Source: Pelotomaculum isophthalicicum JI | GTDB taxonomy: Bacteria > Bacillota > Desulfotomaculia > Desulfotomaculales > Pelotomaculaceae | Assembly (NCBI RefSeq): GCF_029478095.1 | Contig: NZ_JAKOAV010000003.1 | Location: forward strand, 1 to 64,000 | Direction of reading: 5' to 3' | Length of the DNA stretch: 64,000 nt | Shown here: positions 16,205 through 26,119 of the stretch, piece after piece | How the letters are laid out: every line of letters begins with the position of its first letter | Numbering within the stretch: position 1 is the stretch's first letter | Translations under genes and position numbers: made by a program | The notes under the pieces: generated by a model | What the model saw: the letters and a program-made list of their open reading frames with translations, nothing else | The model's database searches: none | Told to the model about the DNA's origin: nothing

Positions 16205-16795
16205 ATGAACGAATTGCGCAAAGGTACAATCAATCGCAAAACCTATGAAACCGAAATAGATGTGTCTATAAATCTGGATGGCACAGGGGTTTCCCGGATA
16301 TATACCGGAATTTCGTTTTTTGAGCATATGCTGCAGCTCTTTACCAAGCATGCTAATTTTGATCTGGATATTGTGGCGCATGGTGATATACATGTTGACG
16401 GGCACCATACCGTTGAAGACGCCGGTATCTGCCTGGGTCGCGCGATAAAGGAAGCTCTGGGCGGGAAACAAGGGATTAAACGCTATGGCAGCGCAATAAT
16501 CCCCATGGATGAAGCATTGGCTTTAGTGGCGGTTGATTTAAGCGGGCGGGGGTTTCTAGCTTTCGACGTGCCCATGCCCGCGCAGCGGGTTGGAGATTTT
16601 GAGACCGAGTTGGTTGAGGAATTCTTAAGGGCGATGGCCATAAATGGTGAGTTTACTCTGCATGTTCGTTTGATGGCGGGGAAAAACACGCACCATATTA
16701 TTGAATCCGTCTTCAAGGCTCTGGGACATTCTCTGCGGGAAGCTGCCGCCGCGAGCGGCGTGAGCGGGATTCCTTCCACGAAAGGCGTTCTGTAA
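16205..16795 (+). CDS. hisB: Imidazoleglycerol-phosphate dehydratase
   Basis: 196 residues from ATG 16205 (AAAGGTG upstream), the normal size for the monofunctional enzyme. It removes water from imidazoleglycerol phosphate using two manganese ions. The metal-binding repeats are evident: FFEHMLQLFTKH, DGHHTVEDAGICLG, and later HVRLMAGKNTHHIIESVFKA. It lacks the phosphatase domain fused in enterobacteria, so histidinol phosphatase must be encoded elsewhere. It lies between hisC and hisH in the operon. Confidence 0.97.
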   Translation: MNELRKGTINRKTYETEIDVSINLDGTGVSRIYTGISFFEHMLQLFTKHANFDLDIVAHGDIHVDGHHTVEDAGICLGRAIKEALGGKQGIKRYGSAIIPMDEALALVAVDLSGRGFLAFDVPMPAQRVGDFETELVEEFLRAMAINGEFTLHVRLMAGKNTHHIIESVFKALGHSLREAAAASGVSGIPSTKGVL

Positions 16796-16845
16796 GGTTA
16801 ATTTATTGAATCTCTATCTAAAAGCAATGTTTGTTGGAGGATAAA

Positions 16846-17457
16846 ATGATTGCGATTATTGATTACGGAATGGGAAATCTGAGAAGTGTTCATAAAGGTT
16901 TTGAGAAGGTTGGTGTTAAGACTGTTGTGGTTGATAGTCCCGGGCAGGTAGATGAAGCCGACGGCGTGGTTCTTCCCGGAGTGGGCGCATTTGCCGATGC
17001 CATGACCAACCTGCGGTCAGCCGGCATGGACGGCGCCATTCACCGGGCGGTTGCAGCCGGGAAGCCGTTCCTGGGTATTTGCCTGGGACAGCAGCTTCTT
17101 TTTGAAACAAGTGAGGAGTGGGGAATCAACGAGGGACTGGGTATTTTCCCGGGGCGGGTGCGCCGCTTGCCGGAAGGGTTGAAGATACCGCATATGGGCT
17201 GGAACCAGTTGGAGATACAACGCCCGGATCCGCTTCTTGCAGGGATTCCCGACCGTTCTTCATTTTACTTCGTCCATTCATATTATGTCGACCCGGCTGA
17301 GAAGGAACTGGCCCTGGCGCTGACTGAGTACGGAGTGCATTTTGCCTGTATCGTGGGAAAGGGGCATGTCTACGGAATTCAGTTCCACCCGGAAAAGAGC
17401 AGTTCCCTGGGCTTGAAAATATTAGAGAATTTTGGGAGAGTGGTTGAAGGATGTTAA
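16846..17457 (+). CDS. hisH: Imidazole glycerol phosphate synthase, glutaminase subunit
   Basis: 203 residues from ATG 16846 behind TTGGAGG. This class I glutamine amidotransferase supplies ammonia to HisF. It starts IAIIDYGMGNLRSVHKGFE, has the oxyanion strand VLPGVGAFADAM, the nucleophile in GKPFLGICLGQQLLFE, PHMGWNQL, and the catalytic His-Glu in GIQFHPEKSS. The stop overlaps the hisA start by 7 bases, which indicates coupled translation. Confidence 0.97.
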   Translation: MIAIIDYGMGNLRSVHKGFEKVGVKTVVVDSPGQVDEADGVVLPGVGAFADAMTNLRSAGMDGAIHRAVAAGKPFLGICLGQQLLFETSEEWGINEGLGIFPGRVRRLPEGLKIPHMGWNQLEIQRPDPLLAGIPDRSSFYFVHSYYVDPAEKELALALTEYGVHFACIVGKGHVYGIQFHPEKSSSLGLKILENFGRVVEGC

Positions 17458-18191
17458 TTATTCCCGCAATTGACTTGCGTGCCGGCAAGTGTGTGAGGCT
17501 GGTGGAGGGCAAGTTGGATCAGGAAACAGTTTATTCTGACGACCCGGTGGCAATGGCCGTTCACTGGCAGGAACAGGGCGCCCGCTGGCTGCACGTTGTT
17601 GACTTGGACGGCGCTTTCGCAGGCGCTCCCAAGAACCTGGACGTAATCAGTGAAATACTGGCCGCCGTCAAAATGCCGGTGCAGATAGGCGGGGGTATAA
17701 GAAGCCTGGAAACAGTGGAACGCTTGCTGGAACTGGGCGCGACAAGAGTGATCCTCGGGACGGCGGCTATCTTGAAGCCGCAAATGGTTTCCGAGGCCTG
17801 CGACAAGTACGGGGAGGCTATACTGGTAGGCATTGACGGGCGAAACGGGCGTGTAGCCATTGAAGGCTGGGGTATGACTGTGAACAAGAGTACCCTGGAA
17901 CTGGCCAAAGAAATACAAGACCGGGGTGTCCAGCGAGTCGTGTTTACCGATATCAGGCGTGACGGTACCCTGCAGGGACCAAACCTGGAAGCCACCGGGG
18001 AACTTGCCAGGGCTACCGGTTTAAAAGTAGTCGCCTCCGGAGGTGTTTCCACCGCGGACGACCTCAGAGCAGTGAAAAAATTAGAGCATTTGGGTGTCGA
18101 TTCAGTGATCATAGGCAAGTCACTTTATGCCGGGACAGTTACCCTAAAAGAAGCGCTGGCCATTGCCGCCGGGGAAGAAGCGGAGGCGTAA
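17451..18191 (+). CDS. hisA: ProFAR isomerase
   Basis: 246 residues forming a (beta/alpha)8 barrel that isomerises ProFAR to PRFAR. The N-terminal catalytic Asp is in [18 protein letters not shown], the second Asp in [16 protein letters not shown], and the phosphate loops are IGGGIRS and ASGGVST. The start overlaps hisH. Two-base spacing to hisF follows after the stop. Confidence 0.97.
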   Translation: MLIIPAIDLRAGKCVRLVEGKLDQETVYSDDPVAMAVHWQEQGARWLHVVDLDGAFAGAPKNLDVISEILAAVKMPVQIGGGIRSLETVERLLELGATRVILGTAAILKPQMVSEACDKYGEAILVGIDGRNGRVAIEGWGMTVNKSTLELAKEIQDRGVQRVVFTDIRRDGTLQGPNLEATGELARATGLKVVASGGVSTADDLRAVKKLEHLGVDSVIIGKSLYAGTVTLKEALAIAAGEEAEA

Positions 18192-18193
18192 TT

Positions 18194-18952
18194 ATGCTTC
18201 AGAAAAGGATTATTCCTTGTTTGGACGTTGCTAACGGCAGGGTTGTTAAAGGAACTAATTTCGTTAATTTGCGTGACGCCGGCGACCCGGTCGAGCTAGC
18301 CGCTTTTTATGACCGGGAAGGGGCGGATGAACTGATATTTTTGGATATCACCGCCTCTTTTGAGGAGCGTAAAACCACCCTTGACATGGTTTACCGCACT
18401 GCCGGCGAAGTGTTTATCCCGTACACCGTGGGTGGTGGAATCAGCACTCTGGAGGATATCCGCGCCATCCTTACGGCCGGCGCGGACAAAGTATCAGTCA
18501 ATACCGCCGCGGTCAAGAATCCGAATCTGGTGGCTGAGGCAGCGGGCAGGTTCGGCAGCCAGTGTATCGTGGTTGCCATTGACGCCCGGCAGTCGGGACC
18601 GGCCAGCTGGGAGGTTTACATCCACGGGGGCCGTACTCCCACCGGGATCGATGCGCGGGAATGGGCTCAAAGAGTGGAATCACTTGGAGCCGGGGAAATA
18701 ATGCTCACCAGCATGAACCGGGACGGCACTAAAGACGGGTTTGATCTCCCTTTAACCCGGACCATAGCGAGAGCGGTGAATATACCGGTAATCGCCTCCG
18801 GTGGGGTTGGTACTTTACAGCACATGGCGGAAGGTCTGACTGAAGGAGAAGCTGACGCCGCGCTGGCTGCCTCAATATTTCACTATGGTGAGTATTCGAT
18901 CCGGGAGACGAAGGAATACTTGCGGTCTGTTGGCATCGCGGTGAGAATCTAG
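18194..18952 (+). CDS. hisF: Imidazole glycerol phosphate synthase, cyclase subunit
   Basis: 252 residues, full length. A barrel enzyme that joins PRFAR and ammonia to give imidazoleglycerol phosphate and AICAR, working with HisH. The N-terminus has [19 protein letters not shown] with the catalytic Asp, then [18 protein letters not shown], the second catalytic Asp in [19 protein letters not shown], and the phosphate loop IASGGVGT. It lies two bases after hisA. Confidence 0.97.
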   Translation: MLQKRIIPCLDVANGRVVKGTNFVNLRDAGDPVELAAFYDREGADELIFLDITASFEERKTTLDMVYRTAGEVFIPYTVGGGISTLEDIRAILTAGADKVSVNTAAVKNPNLVAEAAGRFGSQCIVVAIDARQSGPASWEVYIHGGRTPTGIDAREWAQRVESLGAGEIMLTSMNRDGTKDGFDLPLTRTIARAVNIPVIASGGVGTLQHMAEGLTEGEADAALAASIFHYGEYSIRETKEYLRSVGIAVRI

Positions 18953-19004
18953 TTCACGCCCAGTGTGGCGAGTATGATAGTTTTTAGCGTAATGGGGGTT
19001 AGTT

Positions 19005-19391
19005 ATGGATTTAAGCATGATCAAATACAACGAAGCAGGCCTTGTTCCGGCCATAGTCCAGGACGCAAATAATGGAGAGGTTTTGATGATGGCCTATATG
19101 AATCAGGCATCTTTGGAAAAGACCCTGGCCACTGGTGAAACATGGTTCTGGAGCCGCAGCAGGAAGGTCTTCTGGCATAAAGGAGAGACTTCAGGCAACG
19201 TCCAGCGGGTGAAAGAGGTGTTTTACGACTGTGACCGCGATACCCTCCTGTTTAAAGTGGAACAACAAGGGGCTGCCTGTCATGAAGGATACCGCACTTG
19301 TTTTCATTACAGGATGGAGCGGGACGGAACCGTTACCATAGTCGGCGAGAAATTGTTTGATCCGGATCAGGTTTATGGAAAGCAATCTTAA
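19005..19391 (+). CDS. hisI: Phosphoribosyl-AMP cyclohydrolase
   Basis: 128 residues, monofunctional (no HisE domain). It opens the adenine ring of phosphoribosyl-AMP using zinc and magnesium. It shows [39 protein letters not shown], the metal motif [21 protein letters not shown] and a final Cys in YRTCFHYR. It ends the his operon and is followed by a terminator. The last 93 codons and the terminator are duplicated at 27312-27645 beyond the toxin island. Confidence 0.96.
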   Translation: MDLSMIKYNEAGLVPAIVQDANNGEVLMMAYMNQASLEKTLATGETWFWSRSRKVFWHKGETSGNVQRVKEVFYDCDRDTLLFKVEQQGAACHEGYRTCFHYRMERDGTVTIVGEKLFDPDQVYGKQS

Positions 19392-19445
19392 ATGGAAACG
19401 AAGATAAAGCCCGTTGCGCGGCCTGCGGCCAATGCAGCGGGCTTT
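19113..19445 (+). repeat. Direct repeat, left copy (hisI 3' part plus terminator)
   Basis: Matches 27312-27645 at roughly 90% identity over 333 bases, covering the last 93 codons of hisI, the stop and the GCCCG/CGGGC terminator. The two copies flank the whole Rhs toxin island. Confidence 0.93.
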
Positions 19446-19450
19446 AACCA
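19406..19450 (+). terminator. his operon terminator
   Basis: AAAGCCCG (19406-19413) pairs with CGGGCTTT (19438-19445), with a GGCCTGCGGCC inner stem-loop. It follows the hisI stop. Confidence 0.8.
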
Positions 19451-19648
19451 TTACTGGGATTACGTTAATAATAAATCCATAAAATCCATCCTATCCAACG
19501 ACAATTTGGGTTTGCCAACCACCTATTAGAAAATATTCATAGGATAATATGTCGAAATATGTTGTAATTAGGATAAAATTAATGTCGAAAAAATAGCAGG
19601 AAATATAGTAATAATATAGATTTATTTGTTAAAGTATGCCATGGGGGG

Positions 19649-22600
19649 ATGGAATTGATAAAATTATGGGAAAACAAAAGAAAACTTGAGCTAATTACCC
19701 TAATTATTGCGTTATTCAGTCTGTTATGGTTCAATGTTCCGGCCGTAAAAGCGGAAGAAAAAACAGATTACCTGAACAAACCTGAAAAAGTGGGTAAAAA
19801 GTTACCGTACGGGCTTAGAGAAGAAACAAAAGCTATTCGTTTACCCTTTATTTCAGACCAGGGGAAGATTATCGACGAGGTTGTTGAAAAATATGCCAGA
19901 ACATTTGGCGACTCGGTATATGTGACCAGTGACGGAAAACAAGCATACTACCTGCCCCAGTTTGATAAAAAATCGCATGACAGGGCGGAAACCATACTGT
20001 TAAAGCGAAAAACAGGGGATATAATACTGCAGCCGTTGTCAACTTTTTCACCGGGTCTCACTACAACATATCCACGGGAGACATTTGATGCAGCTGCGGA
20101 AGATACGGTGACCAAGTCCACCTATAGCGCCGGCTCCCCAAGTCGATTAAATACATTTACCGCACTGCAAGGTGATGGAACTTCGTCCAGCCCTTATTTG
20201 ATTTATACCGCGCAAGATCTCGATTCGATTAGAAATACAGTTGGTGAAGCAGTTCACTACAAGTTAATGAACGATCTTGATTTATCCGTCTTCGGCCAGG
20301 AGGCAAACGGGTGGACGCCCATTGGGGACGAGGACAACCCGTTTAACGGGTACTTTGACGGCAATGGTAAAGTTATCAGCGGATTGTATGTTCGAGGCGA
20401 CTTGTTCTTGGGACTGTTCGGCTGTACCAGCGATTCCAGCGAGATTAGCAACACCAATTTGGAAGACGTAAACATTGTTGGTTCAAATGATTCCGTTTTT
20501 GTCGGCGGGTTGGTTGGGGTTGCTTTTGGCAAAATAAATAACTCTTCTGTAACCGGCAACGTGTCAGGAGACAGATTCGTTGGCGGTTTGGTAGGCTGTT
20601 CAGAAGAGGGATATGTGAATTCAGATGAGGAATATGTTAATAACTCCCATACAGACGTTGGAGTGTCATGTACCGGTCTTTTCGCCGGCGGTCTGGTGGG
20701 CAGCACTGATGGAGTTGTAAGCAACTGCCACGCCACCGGCGGCGTGTCCGGCAATGAGTACGTTGGCGGACTGATCGGGTGCGCTTACAATAATGTAATC
20801 AACTCCCATGCCAACGGAACAGTGTCCGGTAATGATATATTCGTTGGCGGGCTGGTTGGCGGGTCTTTAGACGGCAATATAAATAACTCCTATGCCACCG
20901 GCACAGTGACAGGCATTGGTTTTGTCGGCGGGCTGACAGGCTATGCTCATGTTGGTGATATCAACAATTCCTATGCCACCGGTGCAGTGACAGGCATTGG
21001 TGGAGTGTCCGGTGATGATGATTACGTCGGCGGTCTGGTAGGGTGTACTTATCACAATGTGATTAATTCCCATGCCACCGGTACAGTGTCAGGCGCTGAT
21101 GATTACGTTGGCGGGCTGGCAGGTGAGGTCGGTAATATAAATAAATCCTATGCCACCGGCAGAGTGACAGGTGATATTTACGTCGGCGGGCTGGCTGGTA
21201 ACGCCGTTGATATAAGCAACTCCTATGCCACCGGTGCAGTGACAGGCACTGGTTTTATCGGCGGACTAACCGGTGAAACCTGCGGTAGTAATATGCATAA
21301 TTCCTATGCCGCCGGGAGAGTGTCAAGCACGGGTATTTTCGTTGGCGCTCTGGTGGGCTATAATTGTTCTTCGGCAGTCATCAACAACTGCTACTGGGAT
21401 ATAAATACCACGGAACAAACTTCCTGCATCGGCGGCGACGGCTACGCCGGCAATTCCGGTAATAATGGAAGAACCACGGCGCAAATGAAACAGAAGGCCA
21501 CATTTGACGGATGGGATTTTACCGCAATATGGGCGATAGACGAAGGTAATAGCTATCCGTACCTGCAAACAGACAACGACAAAACCGCGTTGGGCAAACG
21601 CCCCTACTGCCAATACGGAAAAGGCTCAGTCAACCTTTCCACCGGCAACTTCATCCTGGAACAAACAGACCTGGCCATTCCGTCAATAGGCCCGTCCCTG
21701 GAGTTTACCCGGTTTTACAACTCTCAGGACAACTATACAGGTCCCCAAGGCCGGGGCTGGACACATAACTACAACACAAACCTTACATTAAACGACGGGA
21801 GCGTCATTGTAGCTTATGCCGACGGTCATACCTACACCTTTACTTCTGACAATGGCGTATATACCCGTCCCCCCGGCTGCTTCGAGACAATTACCGCTGG
21901 CCCGGGCAGTGGTTACACACTCACTTTCAAGGACCAGACCAAGTACTTTTTTAACGTTGAAGGCCGGTTGACCAGTATTGCGGATAAAAACGGCAACACT
22001 CTAACCCTGACCTATACCAACGGCATTCTGACCTCAGCCGCCGAACCGGCCGGCCGCGTCCTTACCTTCACCTACGATACCGACAACCATCTGACAGGTG
22101 TAGCCGACCCTGCCGGTCGGAACGTCGCCTATACTTATGACAGCAGCGGCAACCTGGCCACAGTGCGGGATGTCCTGGGCAATATCACCCAATATAACTA
22201 CGACGCGCAAGGCCTGACCGAAATTATCTCTCCCGTCGGTAATGCTCTCTTATGCAACACCTACGACAGCAACAGCAGGGTAATCAGGCAGACCGACGGC
22301 TGCGGCAGCACCACCCAGTATAGCTATGATCTGGCCAACCGGCAGACGACCGTAACCGACGCCCTGGGTAATACCAGCACTGTCACCTGGGATGAAAAGC
22401 GCCGTGGCACCGCTATCACCTACCCGGATAACAGCACCGAAATCTTTGTCTATGACAACAACAACTGCCGTACCAGAGTAACTGACGCCCTGAACCATAC
22501 CACCGCCTGCGGCTATGACGATTTCGGCAATCTCCTTAATATCACCGACCCGGCTGGAAACACCACCATCATAACCTACGACGGCAGTAACAACCTCCTG

Positions 22601-25180
22601 TCCGTGAAGAACGCAGCCGGTAAACAAATTAATTTCACTTACGATGCAAGCAATAATTTAACCAGCATAACCGACACCTTGGGGAATACCACAACCTATA
22701 CCTACGACAATAGCGGGTTACTGCTCAGCAAAACAACCCCCGCTCCTAATTCCGGCACCACCAGCTACACCTACCAAGACGGCCTGCTGAAAACCGTCAC
22801 CGACCCGGCGGGAAACACCACCACGTACGATTATGACGAGGCCGGACGGCCAGTCACCATCACCGACGCCGAAGGCAAACAAACCGTCATGTCTTATAAC
22901 GCTGCAGACAACCCGGTCGCTGTCACCGACCCCCTGGGAAACACCACAAGTGTCACTTACGATTGGCGCGGCGACATACTCACGAAAACTGACGCTAAGG
23001 GTTATATCACCAATTACGCATACAACGGCAACGGAAAACTTATCAGTATAATTGACGCCTTAAACCACGAGACCAGTTATGGATACGACGCGGAAAACCG
23101 CCTGGTAACAATCACCGACCCACGCGGGAACACGAGCACTTACAGCTATGACGCCTTGGGCAGACTCACCGGCGTTACCGATCCCCTTGGCAACACAATC
23201 ACCAACCATTACGATGCCGCAGGCAATCTAACCGGAAAAACCGATGCCCTGGGTAAACAAATCCTCACCGTCAGCTATGATCCGTTGAACAACCCCGAAA
23301 ACATCAGTGATGCCCTGGGGAACACCACTAACAATGAATACGACAGCCTGAGCCGCTTGGTTAAAGTAACCAATCCATTGGAGCAGAGCACCCAATTTTA
23401 TTACGACGACCTGAACAGATTGAAAACAACCGCAGATGCCCTGAACGGCCAGGGCAGCCAGGATTTTGACGCCCACGGCAACCGGACGGCCATGGTAGAC
23501 CCTAACAGCAACGAGACAAGCTTCAACTATGACCCTGCCGACTGCCTGACCGGCAGAACCACCGCCGCTTCCGGCAGCACCACCCTGGCTTATAATGCCA
23601 GGAACCTGGTAGCGCATAAAACCAACGCCAGAGGCCAGACAACCACTTGCGAATATGACGCCGCCGGCCGCCTGGTCAGCCTCACCAGTTCCGACGGGAC
23701 AGTGACCCTTACCTACGACCAAAACGGCAACATGCTAACCGCCACCGACAGCAGCGGCGCAACCGAACGCTGGTATGACGCTTTAAACCGCTTGGTCAAA
23801 TACATGGACATTCAGGGTAACATTATTGAATACGCTTACGACGCAGCCGGTAACCTGATTACCCTCACCTATCCTGGGGGCCGGCGCGTTAACTACGAAT
23901 ACGATGACGACAATCAGTTAGTGAAAGTAACCGACTGGGCAGGCCGGATCACCACCTACGAGTACGACCCCAACGGCAGGCTCGTGCGGACAGTTCACCC
24001 GAACGGCACGGAGACGACCCGCGCATATGACGACACCGGCCGGCTGGCGCAGCAAAAAGATAAAAATACAGGCGACAGTATCATCAGCCAGTACGATTAC
24101 ACCTACGACCCTGCAGGAAATCTAACCGAAGAGAAGAATTCCAACGAAACAGGGCAATTAACCATGGACGACACCGCCTTGACCTACGCTGCCGATAACC
24201 GCCTGGCTACGTATAACGGACAGACCGTCCTATACGACGCCGACGGTAATATGACAAAAGGGCCCCTGGCCGGCAACATGGTCAACTTCACCTATGACAC
24301 CCGCGGCCGGCTGACCGGGGCGGGGAATATCACATACACTTACGATGCCGTTAACAACCGCGTCCGGGCCAGCAACGGAGACCGTCAAACCAGCTACACA
24401 GTCAATCCGAACGCCCGCTTAAGCCAAGTATTAGTCCAAAGAGACGAAGAAAACAAACAGACCTTTTACATCTACGGCCTGGGCCTAATCGGCCAGGAAG
24501 ATCAAGGAGGAGAATACCGCAGCTACCACTTCGACATGCGGGGTAGCACCATCGCCCTGACGGATGACAACGGCCAGGTGACCGACCGCTTCCAGTACGC
24601 CCCTTATGGAGAATTAATCTACCGGAGCGGAAACACCGCAACGCCGTTCCTGTTTAACGGCCGTTACGGCGTTATGACTGATGCCAGTGACCTGTACTAC
24701 ATGCGGGCGCGCTATTACAACCCGGTTGCCAAAAGGTTCCTGAGCCCAGACACGTTAACTGGTCAAGTTAGCAACCCGCAGTCGCAGAACCGGTATATTT
24801 ACTGCGAGGGTAACCCGGTATTGCTTGTAGATCCAACGGGGCATAGAAGTGGAAGAATTTACTGGGCAGCCAATGTGGATTTTGCAAATTATAACTATGA
24901 GGAGTTATATGAACAGTATATTACCTTAGAAGAACAGATACAGAATGAAACAGATATCTTGAATGGAGATTATAATTGGTGGGATAAAGATATTGCAGAA
25001 TATAATTTGTCAGTGTATTCGGACCAGATTAAAGTACTAAATGAATTACTCATCATTAAAGGAAACTATTCTCAAGAGGAACAAGACTTCGCCCAACTGG
25101 CCCTGCAAAGCCTAATTGATGAGGAAACTAGAACTGACATTGATGAAGCTAGTGGAATTGTTTTGGGAATGTATGGGTGA
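19649..25180 (+). CDS. Secreted GLUG/Rhs-repeat polymorphic toxin, core part
   Basis: 1843 residues. A signal peptide (LITLIIALFSLLWF, cleavage after VKA) comes first. About ten GLUG repeats (YVGGLVGxxxxxxINNSYATGxVTG type) span residues 220-640, and a DUF6531-like entry domain (SVNLSTGNFILEQTDLAIPS) follows at about 655. Some forty YD repeats span 730-1600. The Rhs core is at about 1625-1720 (LYYMRARYYNPVAKRFLSPD, NPVLLVDPTG). Rhs proteins form a shell around a C-terminal toxin released in a neighbour. Here the frame ends at a TGA, and the same frame goes on to encode an AHH nuclease (25181-25492). The C-terminal 125 codons are AT-richer than the core. Confidence 0.92.
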   Translation: MELIKLWENKRKLELITLIIALFSLLWFNVPAVKAEEKTDYLNKPEKVGKKLPYGLREETKAIRLPFISDQGKIIDEVVEKYARTFGDSVYVTSDGKQAYYLPQFDKKSHDRAETILLKRKTGDIILQPLSTFSPGLTTTYPRETFDAAAEDTVTKSTYSAGSPSRLNTFTALQGDGTSSSPYLIYTAQDLDSIRNTVGEAVHYKLMNDLDLSVFGQEANGWTPIGDEDNPFNGYFDGNGKVISGLYVRGDLFLGLFGCTSDSSEISNTNLEDVNIVGSNDSVFVGGLVGVAFGKINNSSVTGNVSGDRFVGGLVGCSEEGYVNSDEEYVNNSHTDVGVSCTGLFAGGLVGSTDGVVSNCHATGGVSGNEYVGGLIGCAYNNVINSHANGTVSGNDIFVGGLVGGSLDGNINNSYATGTVTGIGFVGGLTGYAHVGDINNSYATGAVTGIGGVSGDDDYVGGLVGCTYHNVINSHATGTVSGADDYVGGLAGEVGNINKSYATGRVTGDIYVGGLAGNAVDISNSYATGAVTGTGFIGGLTGETCGSNMHNSYAAGRVSSTGIFVGALVGYNCSSAVINNCYWDINTTEQTSCIGGDGYAGNSGNNGRTTAQMKQKATFDGWDFTAIWAIDEGNSYPYLQTDNDKTALGKRPYCQYGKGSVNLSTGNFILEQTDLAIPSIGPSLEFTRFYNSQDNYTGPQGRGWTHNYNTNLTLNDGSVIVAYADGHTYTFTSDNGVYTRPPGCFETITAGPGSGYTLTFKDQTKYFFNVEGRLTSIADKNGNTLTLTYTNGILTSAAEPAGRVLTFTYDTDNHLTGVADPAGRNVAYTYDSSGNLATVRDVLGNITQYNYDAQGLTEIISPVGNALLCNTYDSNSRVIRQTDGCGSTTQYSYDLANRQTTVTDALGNTSTVTWDEKRRGTAITYPDNSTEIFVYDNNNCRTRVTDALNHTTACGYDDFGNLLNITDPAGNTTIITYDGSNNLLSVKNAAGKQINFTYDASNNLTSITDTLGNTTTYTYDNSGLLLSKTTPAPNSGTTSYTYQDGLLKTVTDPAGNTTTYDYDEAGRPVTITDAEGKQTVMSYNAADNPVAVTDPLGNTTSVTYDWRGDILTKTDAKGYITNYAYNGNGKLISIIDALNHETSYGYDAENRLVTITDPRGNTSTYSYDALGRLTGVTDPLGNTITNHYDAAGNLTGKTDALGKQILTVSYDPLNNPENISDALGNTTNNEYDSLSRLVKVTNPLEQSTQFYYDDLNRLKTTADALNGQGSQDFDAHGNRTAMVDPNSNETSFNYDPADCLTGRTTAASGSTTLAYNARNLVAHKTNARGQTTTCEYDAAGRLVSLTSSDGTVTLTYDQNGNMLTATDSSGATERWYDALNRLVKYMDIQGNIIEYAYDAAGNLITLTYPGGRRVNYEYDDDNQLVKVTDWAGRITTYEYDPNGRLVRTVHPNGTETTRAYDDTGRLAQQKDKNTGDSIISQYDYTYDPAGNLTEEKNSNETGQLTMDDTALTYAADNRLATYNGQTVLYDADGNMTKGPLAGNMVNFTYDTRGRLTGAGNITYTYDAVNNRVRASNGDRQTSYTVNPNARLSQVLVQRDEENKQTFYIYGLGLIGQEDQGGEYRSYHFDMRGSTIALTDDNGQVTDRFQYAPYGELIYRSGNTATPFLFNGRYGVMTDASDLYYMRARYYNPVAKRFLSPDTLTGQVSNPQSQNRYIYCEGNPVLLVDPTGHRSGRIYWAANVDFANYNYEELYEQYITLEEQIQNETDILNGDYNWWDKDIAEYNLSVYSDQIKVLNELLIIKGNYSQEEQDFAQLALQSLIDEETRTDIDEASGIVLGMYG

Positions 25181-25492
25181 AAGGGAACCAAGGGACAGTT
25201 ACACCATATTGCTTCTGATAAGGCGATCCAAAGTGGGTTTACGGAAAAATTTGAGCAAATATTTAATAGAGCTGGAATGAGCCTACAAAATGAAAAGAAT
25301 ATATTTTTCTTAGAGGGACATGTGGGAAGACATTCATTAAAATATCGTCAATATGTACTAAGGCGACTTAATGAAGCTACTATGGACCTCTCTGGAGAAG
25401 ACTATAAAAATGCATTACTAAAGGAATTAGATGAATTAAAAGATGAACTCATTAAAAATCCGGATATTGTAAAAGGAGTTGGTTTGCCATGA
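25181..25492 (+). pseudogene. AHH-type nuclease toxin end, cut off by in-frame TGA
   Basis: Directly after TGA 25178-25180, in the same frame as the Rhs gene, 103 codons read KGTKGQLHHIASDKAIQSGF, FEQIFNRAGMSLQNEKN, FFLEGHVGRHSLKYRQYVL and on to GVGLP-stop. The HHIAS and GHVGRHSLKY blocks are the HNH-like AHH nuclease domain of polymorphic toxins. A single nonsense change separates it from its delivery protein. Internal initiation at ATG 25277 would miss the HH pair. It is normally part of 19649-25180, so I read this as an inactivated toxin unless the stop is read through. Confidence 0.82.
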
Positions 25493-26076
25493 AAAAATGG
25501 TATGATCCCCTCGAATGTGATAACATTGTTGAAAACCCTTTTATAGCAGATACCGTTGTTCTTAAAGGAGTAGAGGAATTTGAACTTGTTAGAGGACAAT
25601 TGATAGAGAAGTGGGATAAATCAGCATGGTTTCAAGCCAGCGAACCAAAATACGATGGAGATCCCGATGATGTCCTTCAGAATGCCATTAGTCCACCAAT
25701 CTACTCGGCCCGTTTGCGCAAAGCTTTGGATAATGCAGGTGTTACTGGCATACAATACCTACCTGTGCATGTGCTCCGTCCTGACGGCTCGCCTATAGAA
25801 GGTTTTGCCATTGCTAACATCTTGAATCTTCTACCGGCTTTAGATTTCGAGAAATCCGACTATGATGTATTTGAAGACGATTACTTTTTGCCGGAACGAA
25901 GGGGTAAAGTACGGTGTATCCGTAAACCAGTTCTACGTAGGACAATTATTGAAGGATATGATATCTTCCGACTAATGGAGTTTAAGCAATATATAATTGT
26001 TTCCGATCGTTTTAGAAATATTTTTGTGGCCAACGGTTTCACTGGATACTCTTTCCACCAGGTGTATACGTCGTAA
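25489..26076 (+). CDS. Immunity protein for AHH toxin (Imm11/DUF1629-like)
   Basis: 195 residues, soluble, beginning in the last codons of the toxin frame (4-base overlap). This is the usual position for a cognate immunity gene. The segment QYLPVHVLRPDGSPIEGFAI, then ANILNLLPALDF and a C-terminal half rich in Phe/Asp/Arg, fits the DUF1629/Imm11 (or Imm43) group, which often follows AHH domains. The start ATG is preceded by AAAAGGAGTTGG. It should neutralise the nuclease by direct binding. The family name is moderately sure and the role is strongly suggested by context. Confidence 0.75.
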   Translation: MKKWYDPLECDNIVENPFIADTVVLKGVEEFELVRGQLIEKWDKSAWFQASEPKYDGDPDDVLQNAISPPIYSARLRKALDNAGVTGIQYLPVHVLRPDGSPIEGFAIANILNLLPALDFEKSDYDVFEDDYFLPERRGKVRCIRKPVLRRTIIEGYDIFRLMEFKQYIIVSDRFRNIFVANGFTGYSFHQVYTS

Positions 26077-26119
26077 AATAATATAAATTTAACGAGTAAC
26101 AACTAGCGAGGTGAAAATA

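Noticed and set aside
20257-20754. Long reverse-strand frame within the Rhs gene
   Set aside because: It is the mirror of the GLUG repeats on the opposite strand, with a Thr/Pro-rich low-complexity product and no start signals.
25178-25180. TGA as a selenocysteine codon in the Rhs-AHH protein
   Set aside because: No selenoprotein family resembles this, the codon is not at a redox or active-site position, and I see no clear SECIS-like hairpin right after it. Nonsense mutation or read-through is simpler.
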